Source of the DNA: Staphylococcus sp.
GTDB taxonomy: Bacteria > Bacteroidota > Bacteroidia > Bacteroidales > Muribaculaceae
Length of the DNA: 64,000 nucleotides
Direction of reading: 5' to 3'
Assembly (NCBI GenBank): GCA_023665865.1
Contig: JAMPDC010000001.1
Coordinates: 2,240,021 to 2,304,020 of the forward strand
Shown here one piece after another: positions 38,325 to 46,080 of the stretch (its first letter is position 1; each line of letters opens with the position of its first letter). Below the pieces are notes generated by a model. The model made no database searches, had not been told where the DNA came from, and worked only from the letters and a program-made list of their open reading frames with translations. The translations under genes and the position numbers were made by a program.

Positions 38325-38377
38325 ATCGCTCGTCGGTCAATGGCTTTGATATAGCCATTGAGCCGGCGATATTTTTT
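38325..38377 (+). terminator. Terminator-like hairpin in the rlmD leader
   Basis: The arm ATCGC..CGGTCAATGGCT pairs with AGCCATTGAGCCGGCGAT around a short loop, and ATTTTTTG follows directly. This has the form of an intrinsic terminator. It lies downstream of the likely rlmD promoter and 54 bases before the rlmD ATG, so it may attenuate rlmD or end a short RNA. It could also simply be the terminator of the CPBP gene. Confidence 0.6.
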
Positions 38378-38430
38378 GAAGGAAAATTTCTCTGCCGTAG
38401 GGTAGAGGCAAGCATATAACATATCATAAT

Positions 38431-39840
38431 ATGGCAAGAAAAAAGAAAGATCTACCGTTGCTCAACGGTGTTGAAATACTCGACGTCGCAGCTGAAGGCA
38501 ATTCAATAGCCCGCGTCGATGACATGGTTGTTTTCATTCCGTTTGGCGCTCCGGGCGACATCGCGGATGTCAAGATCGACCGCAAGAAAAAGAGTTATGC
38601 CGAAGGTCACATCGAAAAACTCACAACTCCTTCGCCGATCCGCGTGACTCCGCGCTGCGAACACTTCACACTTTGTGGAGGTTGCCGTTGGCAGCATCTG
38701 CCTTACGAATTTCAGTTGAAGTGCAAACGCCAGCAAGTCGTCGACGCTCTCGAGCGCATTGCAAAAATCCCACATCCCGAAGTGATGCCCATTCTTGGCT
38801 CGGAGAATATCTGGGAATACCGCAATAAGATGGAATATACTTTTTCCAATAAAAAATGGCTTACATTTGACCAACTTAGGTCGGGAGAGGAATTCCCTGA
38901 GCGTCGTGCTGCCGGATTTCATATTTCTGGCGCTTTCGATAAGGTCCTTGACATCAACCGTTGCCATCTTCAAGATGATCTTGGTAATCGCCTCAGATTG
39001 TTTATCAAACAGTTTGGCATGGATCATAACTACTCATTCTATGATCTACGTGGACAGAATGGTTTCCTCCGTACCCTGATGATCCGTATCGCATCCACAG
39101 GCGAGGTGATGGCTGTTATGGTGTTTGGCGAAGACGACAGGGAGAAAATCGACACGTTGCTCACCGCTGTCGCAACAGAATTTCCGGAAATAACGTCTCT
39201 TCTATATGTCGTAAACACAAAGGTCAACGATACTATCGCCGATCAGGATATACATCTGTTCAAAGGACGTGAATATATAGAAGAGGATATGGAAGGATTG
39301 AAATTCCGTATCGGTCCCAAATCATTCTACCAGACCAATTCCCGTCAGGCCTATCGTCTGTATAGCGTGGCGCGTGACTTCGCCAAACTCAATGGCGATG
39401 AGCTTGTCTATGACCTATATACCGGAACCGGCACAATCGCATGCTTTATAGCGCGTCAGGTACGCCACGTGATTGGTATCGAATATGTCCCTGAAGCCAT
39501 TGAAGATGCAAAAATCAATGCAGCTGCCAACAATCTTGAAAATACAGAGTTCTATGCCGGTGATATGAAAAATGTCCTCACAACAGAATTCATCCAGCGT
39601 CACGGACATCCGGATGTGATGATAGTCGATCCTCCCAGAGCGGGTATGCACGAAGATGTCGTTAACGTCATTCTGTCCGCAGCCCCCAAGCGCATAGTCT
39701 ATGTGAGCTGTAACCCCGCGACACAGGCACGCGATCTGGCGCTTCTGCATGAAAAATATGACATCGAAGCAGTCTGCCCGGTCGATATGTTCCCGCATAC
39801 GCAGCACGTCGAAAACGTTGTGGCACTGACACGTAGGTAA
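38431..39840 (+). CDS. rlmD: 23S rRNA (uracil-C5)-methyltransferase RlmD-type
   Basis: The 469-residue enzyme has an N-terminal TRAM domain (about 1-60). The iron-sulfur cysteine cluster is CEHFTLCGGCRWQHL (about 76-90) with a fourth cysteine in LKCKRQQV. The C-terminal SAM domain has LVYDLYTGTGTIACFIA, the motif IVDPPRAGM, and the catalytic cysteine region VYVSCNPATQARDL. It methylates a uridine in 23S rRNA; the RlmD versus RlmCD identity is not certain. Confidence 0.9.
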   Translation: MARKKKDLPLLNGVEILDVAAEGNSIARVDDMVVFIPFGAPGDIADVKIDRKKKSYAEGHIEKLTTPSPIRVTPRCEHFTLCGGCRWQHLPYEFQLKCKRQQVVDALERIAKIPHPEVMPILGSENIWEYRNKMEYTFSNKKWLTFDQLRSGEEFPERRAAGFHISGAFDKVLDINRCHLQDDLGNRLRLFIKQFGMDHNYSFYDLRGQNGFLRTLMIRIASTGEVMAVMVFGEDDREKIDTLLTAVATEFPEITSLLYVVNTKVNDTIADQDIHLFKGREYIEEDMEGLKFRIGPKSFYQTNSRQAYRLYSVARDFAKLNGDELVYDLYTGTGTIACFIARQVRHVIGIEYVPEAIEDAKINAAANNLENTEFYAGDMKNVLTTEFIQRHGHPDVMIVDPPRAGMHEDVVNVILSAAPKRIVYVSCNPATQARDLALLHEKYDIEAVCPVDMFPHTQHVENVVALTRR

Positions 39841-39878
39841 ATAAAAAAAGCGCCCGCGGCATCACGCAGCGGAACGCT
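39841..39878 (-). terminator. Intrinsic terminator on the minus strand
   Basis: On the minus strand AGCG..CCGC pairs with GCGG..CGCT, with small internal bulges, followed by TTTTTTTAT. It directly abuts the rlmD stop but points leftward. It would therefore end a leftward transcript from the gene-free region, not rlmD. Confidence 0.6.
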
Positions 39879-40217
39879 CGAAATTATAATCATCAATTCT
39901 AATTATCGGTATTCGTTTTCTCAAACTCTTTTCTGAATGGAGCGTTTTGACCAATCAAAACGCTCCATCGTCAGATTGATAACTGCTTAATAATTGATAA
40001 GAGATAGGAAAATTAGCGGTATAAATTAAAATTCAGAAAAGGATAAGAATGGTATTTCAGATTGATTTACGTCAATTTTGGCGATTATAATTCTATGAAA
40101 AATAGGAATTTACATGTGTTATATATGGTGGTATAGAGATTGTTATTTTAATGTATATTCATTCATTTCAAAGGAGGGTGGGGAAAGATCGTTTTAAACT
40201 GGATATTTTTCTTTTGC
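39843..40217 (-). ncRNA. Candidate non-coding RNA of about 375 nt
   Basis: A leftward promoter (40,222-40,253) and a leftward terminator (39,841-39,878) bracket a stretch with no credible ORF on either strand. It contains a perfect 14-bp inverted repeat at 39,937-39,968 and is otherwise AT-rich. I looked for the marks of tmRNA (terminal CCA and alanine-like ends) and RNase P RNA (GAGGAAAGTCC) and found neither. It could be an unrecognised small RNA, or remnants of a lost gene. The two ends are predictions, not mapped. Confidence 0.35.
39937..39968. repeat. Perfect 14-bp inverted repeat
   Basis: ATGGAGCGTTTTGA and its exact complement flank the 4-base loop CCAA. There is no T-run on either side, so it is not a standard intrinsic terminator. 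It could be a structured element of the candidate RNA or a Rho-type stop for rlmD. Confidence 0.8.
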
Positions 40218-40221
40218 TGTG

Positions 40222-40253
40222 CAAAGTTAGTGCTAAAAATCAAAGTCCGCAAG
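40222..40253 (-). promoter_or_regulatory. Leftward promoter in the gene-free region
   Basis: On the minus strand CTTG (40,250-40,253), exactly 20 bases, then TAACTTTG (40,222-40,229). It is a near-consensus Bacteroidota promoter with no ORF downstream. Confidence 0.5.
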
Positions 40254-40695
40254 AAGCTTAACTCTTATTAGCTAAATAGTTAGCTCTTTTAACTACCGTG
40301 GTCTCAAGATGGCCTAAAAAGCTGATAATTTAAGTTAAAATTTATTTGAATAAAAATCGAGAGCAAAATGCGACTCTCGAATTGCAGAACATCTAACCCT
40401 TAAAATATTTTTCATCTGCCTTATAAAAAATATGATGACTAAGCCCACACACATCTCATCAAGGAAATAGAACCGCGAAAAACCAAACTGAAATCACGGT
40501 AAAATAATAAGAAAATACAGATGAGCACAAGAGACCAAAAAAAGACAAATAGATTTCATATCTGTAAAAAATAGTCTTCAGTTGCTTTTCCCGAATTTAA
40601 AATCTATTTATTCGTAGGACCGGACTTTCGGATTGTGCCCAAAGGAAATCAATAATAATATGTACAAATCTATATTTCTATAAATTCACAGATCG
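40254..40695. other. Gene-free AT-rich stretch leading to the dif-like site
   Basis: No ORF with plausible composition is found on either strand. There is a small hairpin with TCGAGAG/CTCTCGA arms (about 40,359-40,382) and short repeats of GCTAA/TTAGC type near 40,269. I see nothing else I can name. Gene-free sequence beside a chromosome-dimer resolution site is not unusual. Confidence 0.6.
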
Positions 40696-40723
40696 TTTTC
40701 TCATAATCACGATTATATTTAGA
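40696..40723 (+). other. attL: attL: dif-like site at the left provirus end
   Basis: The left arm TTTTCTCATAA, spacer TCACGA and right arm TTATATTTAGA follow the 11-6-11 layout of XerC/XerD sites. The central 15 bases CATAATCACGATTAT (40,702-40,716) recur exactly at attR. The left arm should be chromosomal and the right arm phage-derived. Confidence 0.8.
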
Positions 40724-40746
40724 AAATATAGTTAAAAAAAACAAAA

Positions 40747-42201
40747 TTACTGCATATCTTTTTGAGTATTCAAACAAAATTTTAAAGATTTTTGGTACAA
40801 AACAGTATAGCGATCGGAAGCGGGAGGCAAATCATCCTCATGTTTTTTCACTCGAGCAATAAACCGTCGGGAGACGCGGTCCCGGACAGAAATCTGAGTA
40901 AGAACCCAAGGAATATCAACACTGAAATTAGAAAGGATCTCACAATTCCGAACAAGACGAGTATAAAGTTTCTCAAAATCAAAATCAACGGAAACTCTCT
41001 CAAATTGTTTTTTCCAATACTCATCTGAGCCATAATAGAAACCTAAAAGTTGATCAAAAGGAGAGACAATTTTCAAGCAATCAGAAATAACATAATCAGA
41101 ATTTTTAAAAAGTTCAGGAAGAATATCAAAACGAGAGCTGGAGTTGGAGAGAAGAAATTCGTTTGCAGAATCAGTAATACGGGAAATAAGACCGGAAAAA
41201 ATACATTTATTATCTCTTAGACAATCAAGCAAACAAAGATCTTTACGAGATTGTATATAAGCCTCACGAATCTCACGTGAAATATATTTGCGGAGAGGAG
41301 GAAGAATCTTATCACGGACATAAGCAGGGAGAGTAACTGTATAAGTCCTATCATCGACCGGAATAGTGATAGTAGGAAAGTGAGGCGTATGACATAACTC
41401 TAAAAAACGATCAGATTCAAGAATCTTAGAACCTAAACCACCATCACGACGAGAAGCAGTCCAAAAATTAGGATTTTTCTTAGGTTTTTTAATAAACTCA
41501 TCAAATCCAGGGTCACAAGGGAGCAAATCAATATCAGAAAAAGCATCCTTACCAACATATTTAGAGACATACTGAAAAGCACGAGAATGAATAATATCAT
41601 AACGGACAAAACCTTTGCCCCAGGCCTTTTCAAGAACATTAAAAAACTCCATACGATCATCATAAGTATCTTTAAGATCCAAACCAAACAAAACACCATG
41701 ATAGTGAGCACGACCATTTTTATGACCATATTCAGAGAAGAATACATGACGAAAATAAGTAGAACGGCCGGCACGACCAAGATACAAATGAAGGCGATTT
41801 AAAAAACGCTTGACATCGGTTTTAGATACACCATCGGAAGGAAGATGTTCATTATTGTAGGTAAGAGTAACAAAGATAGGGGGAACCTCATGCGACATCT
41901 GCTCCAAGTACATACGCACACGGATAGCAGAGCGCTTAGACTCTATACATTCTAAGCACTTACCACATGGAACAGCCATAAAGATAGGCACACAAGTGCC
42001 ATCATCATCTACTGCATAAAAATCGGATATAGTAGAATTATCAAGCCAAAGAGAGCTAAAAGGAGGTAAATTAACAGGATAATAGTAGCTATCACCAAGG
42101 GGATTTTGATTAATAACGGTATTTTGAAGGTGGATTTCTCTGAACTCATGACGATGTTGAGAATAATTAGGATTAAGAATTATATTGGGTTGTAAACACA
42201 T
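40747..42201 (-). CDS. Microvirus replication initiator VP4 (HUH endonuclease)
   Basis: The 484-residue protein begins rolling-circle replication by nicking the virion strand. It shows a cysteine pair in PCGKCLECIESKR (about 78-90), motif I region FVTLTYNNEHLP, the HUH-type metal motif RAHYHGVLFG (His156, His158) and the twin-tyrosine motif YVSKYVGK (Tyr201, Tyr205). These are the marks of the phiX174 gene A/gokushovirus VP4 group. The gene is last in the phage transcript and ends 24 bases from attL. A TAAATTTG box lies immediately before the ATG and might give extra expression. Size and motifs suggest it is functional. Confidence 0.93.
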   Translation of the reverse strand: MCLQPNIILNPNYSQHRHEFREIHLQNTVINQNPLGDSYYYPVNLPPFSSLWLDNSTISDFYAVDDDGTCVPIFMAVPCGKCLECIESKRSAIRVRMYLEQMSHEVPPIFVTLTYNNEHLPSDGVSKTDVKRFLNRLHLYLGRAGRSTYFRHVFFSEYGHKNGRAHYHGVLFGLDLKDTYDDRMEFFNVLEKAWGKGFVRYDIIHSRAFQYVSKYVGKDAFSDIDLLPCDPGFDEFIKKPKKNPNFWTASRRDGGLGSKILESDRFLELCHTPHFPTITIPVDDRTYTVTLPAYVRDKILPPLRKYISREIREAYIQSRKDLCLLDCLRDNKCIFSGLISRITDSANEFLLSNSSSRFDILPELFKNSDYVISDCLKIVSPFDQLLGFYYGSDEYWKKQFERVSVDFDFEKLYTRLVRNCEILSNFSVDIPWVLTQISVRDRVSRRFIARVKKHEDDLPPASDRYTVLYQKSLKFCLNTQKDMQ

Positions 42202-42251
42202 GCAAATTTAAAAAATTTTATTCAAACAAGGAGTAAATTCTATCCGCCAAG

Positions 42252-42266
42252 TGACACGGTGTGTCA
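42252..42266. repeat. Small palindrome upstream of the replication gene
   Basis: TGACAC and GTGTCA flank GGT in the only sizeable gap between VP2 and VP4. With the hairpin at 42,296-42,318 it makes this gap the best non-coding candidate for a replication or packaging signal, but that is speculation. Confidence 0.5.
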
Positions 42267-42295
42267 TTGGCTATGTTAATGTCGAGCAATAGAAG

Positions 42296-42318
42296 AGCAA
42301 GGGCATTTCGCCCTTGCT
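42296..42318 (-). terminator. Hairpin between VP2 and VP4
   Basis: AGCAAGGGC pairs perfectly with GCCCTTGCT around a 5-base loop, four bases after the VP2 stop. There is only a weak T-run (CTCTTCTATTG) on the minus strand. It may reduce read-through into VP4, or act as a structural element in the ssDNA genome. Confidence 0.55.
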
Positions 42319-42322
42319 AACC

Positions 42323-43453
42323 CTATCTACCGAAACCCTTGACACGAACAGGTCCAGGAGCAGCAGCTTTACGAACACTAAGACAAGAGCCAACAGCTTC
42401 GCCAAGTCCATGAATTAAATCCGAGGCAATGCCGGAGCGCCACATCCATTCACGAAAAGTAGTACCAGTACCGAAAGAATCATCAGAAAAAATTTCCAAA
42501 TCAAGTTGAGAAACATCACCCTGAATATTAAGCAAACGATTTAAAGGATTTTTCTCATCTTTTTCCCATTCAAGACCAGCAGATGCTAAAAGATAATTTT
42601 TATAAGCCTGCTCAACTTGCGCATAAGAAACAGAAATACGCGCTTTAGACTCATTAACACGCTGAACAACTTCAGCGATCTGAGCTTTCATCATAGAAGA
42701 CTTAAAAGCACGTTCAATCTCATTAAGAAAACGCTGAGAATCATTCAACATACCCTGAGAACGAAGTTCGTCAATTTGAGCTTCCAATAAATCCATTTCA
42801 TGAACAACTTTTTCAGCTTGACGATAAGCAATACGAGTCTCAGCATCAGTAAGTTTTATATTAGAAAGACCAAGACGAACGCTAACAGAACCAAGATTAA
42901 TTTCATTAGTCAAAAGAGACTGTTGAAAAGTATTATAAGTAAGAACCGTATCAGTATCGGCCTCAGTCTTTTTAGTCTGAGCCTTGATAGCTTGAGTCTC
43001 TGCATTAGTACGAGCAATCTCAGCAGCACGGAGAGACAAATCAGAAAGACCCTGAGGAGAAGCAGGAGCAGAAGGAGACGAAGCCATAGAACCGGAAGGA
43101 GCAGAAGCAGCAGCTCCGGACATAGAACCACCATACATAAGAGAGGGATTCAATCCGGCAGCGACATAACGCTTAACTTGTTCCTGAGGAGAATTGTAAG
43201 CATTAGTCTCATCAAACATTTGCTTCTGAAAATCACGATTAAGTTGAGCCTCATTGTGTGCAAAATCCTGCTGACGCTTCAACATCTCATATTGAGCACG
43301 AAGAGAAGCATTAGCATCAGACTGAGCACCAAAAGAACCGACAAGACCATCAATACCTTTAGAAAGATATTGACCAACGCCGGGAATCATAGAGGCGCCG
43401 AAACTTGCGACGCCTCCAAGACCTTTAAAAACAGATTTTAAAAAATTACCCAT
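42323..43453 (-). CDS. Microvirus DNA pilot protein VP2
   Basis: The 376-residue protein starts at the ATG at 43,453 (MGNFLKSVFKGLGGVASFGA), two bases after the VP3 stop. The frame is open further upstream, but there it overlaps VP3. A glycine-rich N-terminus with an amphipathic helix is followed by NRDFQKQMFDETNAYNSP and VKRYVAAGLNPSLMYGG, the hallmark of VP2 minor spike/pilot proteins. An Ala/Ser/Pro-rich linker and long coiled coils (about 200-320) come next. VP2 is thought to form the conduit for DNA entry. The large antisense frame on the plus strand has shadow composition and is not a gene. Confidence 0.92.
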   Translation of the reverse strand: MGNFLKSVFKGLGGVASFGASMIPGVGQYLSKGIDGLVGSFGAQSDANASLRAQYEMLKRQQDFAHNEAQLNRDFQKQMFDETNAYNSPQEQVKRYVAAGLNPSLMYGGSMSGAAASAPSGSMASSPSAPASPQGLSDLSLRAAEIARTNAETQAIKAQTKKTEADTDTVLTYNTFQQSLLTNEINLGSVSVRLGLSNIKLTDAETRIAYRQAEKVVHEMDLLEAQIDELRSQGMLNDSQRFLNEIERAFKSSMMKAQIAEVVQRVNESKARISVSYAQVEQAYKNYLLASAGLEWEKDEKNPLNRLLNIQGDVSQLDLEIFSDDSFGTGTTFREWMWRSGIASDLIHGLGEAVGSCLSVRKAAAPGPVRVKGFGR

Positions 43454-43454
43454 A

Positions 43455-43757
43455 TCAATCGTAAGCTTGTTTATCCAACTTATGAGCAGCGACAATACGT
43501 TTACGAGCCGTTTTCTGAGCTTCCCAAACAGCATTGACATCAATACCACGTCTATCCTCAATAGGAATATCAAACGAGGGATTAGTGGTACCATCAAAGA
43601 ATGTTTCAGACATCTGAGCTGTGATCGGGATTCCCTTCTCAGCCATACGAGCCATTTGAGAGGGAGAAACAGAAAGACCAGGAGTAACTTTTTCAAAAGC
43701 ATCATCTACTATATGAGCAGACCGGGCATGCTTACTTTGACGAATTCGTGAAAACAT
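43455..43757 (-). CDS. Microvirus internal scaffolding protein VP3
   Basis: The 100-residue, charged, largely helical protein has GLSVSPSQMARMAEKGIPI and AVWEAQKTARKRIVAAHKLD. Size, charge and position between capsid and pilot genes fit the microvirus internal scaffolding protein (VP3, equivalent to phiX174 B). It guides procapsid assembly and is later lost. The stop codon lies just before the VP2 start. Confidence 0.82.
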   Translation of the reverse strand: MFSRIRQSKHARSAHIVDDAFEKVTPGLSVSPSQMARMAEKGIPITAQMSETFFDGTTNPSFDIPIEDRRGIDVNAVWEAQKTARKRIVAAHKLDKQAYD

Positions 43758-43769
43758 AATATTAAAATT

Positions 43770-43853
43770 TTAAGAGGTATTCGCTACGCTCATGATTAAA
43801 TTAAGAGGAGAGAGGAGAATGAGTAATTGTTTGAATCTCCGGAGAACAAACAT
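43770..43853 (-). CDS. Possible 27-residue hydrophobic peptide
   Basis: An ATG at 43,853 opens 27 codons in the VP1-VP3 gap, starting MFVLRRFKQLLILLSPLN. An exact AAGGAG lies at ideal distance upstream, unusual for this genome. The product is a basic start followed by a short hydrophobic helix. phiX174-like phages encode small DNA-binding (J) or lysis (E) peptides in similar places, but I see no homology. It may be chance. Confidence 0.3.
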   Translation of the reverse strand: MFVLRRFKQLLILLSPLNLIMSVANTS

Positions 43854-43871
43854 TAGCTCCTTCTTTTGTTT

Positions 43872-45938
43872 TTATTCAAGGCGGGGAACACCAAAGCGAG
43901 GAATCGGGCGTTTAGCCTTAATATCAAAATAAACTTGACCGAGAATAACGTCAACCGGCTCACCTTCAACCTCAGAAACGGTAAATACATCATTCAACTG
44001 AGCAGGATCAACAACAGTAAACGAAGGACCAAGAACGGGGAGATTTTGGAATACACGATTCATGACAAAATTACGGAGAGTAGTGCGGAATTGACCATGA
44101 ACTTCATCAACTGACTGCAAGTAGTCATACCAAGCACGTTGATAACCAAAAGTACCTGAACGAGTAGAAGAGGTACATTGAAGAGGCGAAACCTCCTCAT
44201 TAGAGATAGCCTGCAAACCAAGGTGCCCAAACTCGGGAGAATAGTAATCAAGCGAGTCAGAGTATTTAAGGAAGTGTTTAGGAAGTAGCTGTGAATAATT
44301 AGGCACCGGGACAACAGACATAACAATCATGACAAAACCATGCTCATCAAAATATTTATTAATAGAATGTTTCGACGAACCTGAAGCATAAAGCTGACCA
44401 GCGTAAGAGCCAAGAGGATTGTCAGAGGTATCCGCAGAAGTCTGAGAAATAGTCTGAGGAGTGACATCAATAGAAACACCGCCGATAAACTCAGGCATAT
44501 CTAACTCTTGATAAGAAATGTCGACATCAAAATGAGACTTAATCATGTCGCGGTACTTAAAGCCTCGACGAATGTTAGTCTCGAGCCATCGTTGGTAAGC
44601 ATTGACATTACGGAAATCATTAATAGAAATACCGGAAGAGGCATAATTAACGAGAGAACGGGTGACAGCTTTAGGGAGAGTCTCAGTAACATCATAACCA
44701 ATGATAGTATCGGCATCACCGGCGGTCTTAGCCTGAACTTGATAATTTTGGCCAGAATCAGGATCCTGAATAGTCATGACACCAGTAGCAGAAATACCGA
44801 CAAGAGGAGCAGTTCCTTGTTGAGGAGTAGGAACGGCAGTAGTCAAGAAATCTTGCTCCCAATTTCGATAATGGATTTGATAAGGAGAATTATCGGCACC
44901 GCCTTCAGTAGTAAAGGTATAGCGATTATATTCCTTCTCGCCATCGAGGACAAACGGGTTATTGCGTTCATCACGATAGAACGAGTTGTAAATCGACTCA
45001 TAAGCACGGAAAGGAAGAGCGGAAATAGGAGTCTGATCCTTATAAATATCCGTAGGCAAATCAGGATAATCCAAATAAAGATAATTTTCAGAAGAATATG
45101 ACATAGAAGTCAAAGCCAACTGAATAGATTCATTTGTACGAAGCGGGAAAACAAGGACACAATACGTAGATCTATAAATACCATCAGGGACAATATAGTC
45201 TACAGTATAAACAATATCCTGGCCAGAATCATCAACAGAAACAGAACCTTTAATATCAACCAAAACAAGATCATCCGAATTACAAAGAAGAAGAGTAGGA
45301 GGATCTGAAACATCATATTGTCCTCGATAAACAAAACGAAGAATGTCACCACCATTAAAAGCAGTAACGCCGTATTCACACTGAAGAACGGGCGAATAAT
45401 CATTACCAGAAGGAGTAACAAAACCAGGAACTAAAGGAGTAGAACCCAAACCGCCATTAGCGACAGCATAATCTAAAGGGATACGAGAAGTATCAAGATA
45501 GTATTGCTTAAAACCACCGCTAAATTTAGCACTAATACCGGTAAAACTCTCACCAAAACCATAAATGACAGAAGGCACACCTAAATAATCCGCAAGACCG
45601 CCAGTCTTAAAAAAGGATTTAGGCTGAGACAAAGTAGGAGGGACCAAATTAGATTTAGTCTTACCAAACCAATCAGGCCAATCTTTCCACAAATTACGAT
45701 TTCTTACATAAAAAGCATGAAAATCACACCTCATACGAGTCTGCAAAGGGAAAGCAGTAGGCATAAAACGAAGTCCAGCAGTAATATCTATATTAAAAGA
45801 ATCAGCGGGAATGACTTCTTTACACATGACTGGAATAAGGGCACCAAACCGAGCTGTAATATTATTCTGAAAGCTCAAATCAAAAGTATTACGAGGCACA
45901 GAATTAACCGGACCTCCATTTTTTCCAAAAGGATTCAT
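43872..45938 (-). CDS. Microvirus major capsid protein VP1
   Basis: The 688-residue capsid protein starts at the ATG at 45,938 (MNPFGKNGGPVNSVPRNTFD). The frame opens two codons earlier with TTG. Typical VP1 features are NNITARFGALIPVMCKEVIPADSF near the N-terminus (first part at about 26-40), LQTRMRCDFHAFYVRNR and the C-terminal KRPIPRFGVPRLE. The length is at the long end for the family, fitting the large surface loops of Alpavirinae-like viruses. The frame is intact. Confidence 0.93.
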   Translation of the reverse strand: MNPFGKNGGPVNSVPRNTFDLSFQNNITARFGALIPVMCKEVIPADSFNIDITAGLRFMPTAFPLQTRMRCDFHAFYVRNRNLWKDWPDWFGKTKSNLVPPTLSQPKSFFKTGGLADYLGVPSVIYGFGESFTGISAKFSGGFKQYYLDTSRIPLDYAVANGGLGSTPLVPGFVTPSGNDYSPVLQCEYGVTAFNGGDILRFVYRGQYDVSDPPTLLLCNSDDLVLVDIKGSVSVDDSGQDIVYTVDYIVPDGIYRSTYCVLVFPLRTNESIQLALTSMSYSSENYLYLDYPDLPTDIYKDQTPISALPFRAYESIYNSFYRDERNNPFVLDGEKEYNRYTFTTEGGADNSPYQIHYRNWEQDFLTTAVPTPQQGTAPLVGISATGVMTIQDPDSGQNYQVQAKTAGDADTIIGYDVTETLPKAVTRSLVNYASSGISINDFRNVNAYQRWLETNIRRGFKYRDMIKSHFDVDISYQELDMPEFIGGVSIDVTPQTISQTSADTSDNPLGSYAGQLYASGSSKHSINKYFDEHGFVMIVMSVVPVPNYSQLLPKHFLKYSDSLDYYSPEFGHLGLQAISNEEVSPLQCTSSTRSGTFGYQRAWYDYLQSVDEVHGQFRTTLRNFVMNRVFQNLPVLGPSFTVVDPAQLNDVFTVSEVEGEPVDVILGQVYFDIKAKRPIPRFGVPRLE

Positions 45939-45990
45939 AATCAATCTTTTTTAGATAATAAAATAGCAACTTTTAATAATAAAGTTAAAA

Positions 45991-46080
45991 TTAAATAGAA
46001 GCAGCGCCAAGGCAACCGAGAAAAGCGGAAGCGACAGCTATAATTACTTCTAAAACTTTTTTGATAACATTTTTCGTCAT
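45991..46080 (-). CDS. 'Smalltalk'-like membrane peptide (29 residues)
   Basis: An ATG at 46,080 overlaps the TGA of the M15 peptidase gene in an ATGA junction and opens 29 codons, ending TAA at 45,993-45,991. The peptide has a basic start (MTKNVIKKVLE) and one membrane helix (VIIAVASAFLGCLGAASI). This layout, with a charged head, a hydrophobic helix and a small-residue C-terminus, resembles the 'smalltalk' peptides found next to lysis enzymes in Bacteroidetes phages. A holin-like or spanin-like role is plausible but unproven. The coupling to the peptidase gene argues that it is real. Confidence 0.6.
   Translation of the reverse strand: MTKNVIKKVLEVIIAVASAFLGCLGAASI

Noticed and set aside
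39843-40217. tmRNA or RNase P RNA
   Set aside because: The size is right, but the conserved sequence marks of both RNAs are missing.
42800-43441. 213-codon frame on the plus strand inside VP2
   Set aside because: It is antisense to a clear VP2 gene. Its Ser/Arg-rich, low-complexity composition is the mirror of the T-rich coding strand.
44508-45101. 197-codon plus-strand frame inside VP1
   Set aside because: Isoleucine/arginine/asparagine-rich shadow of the capsid gene with no domain pattern.
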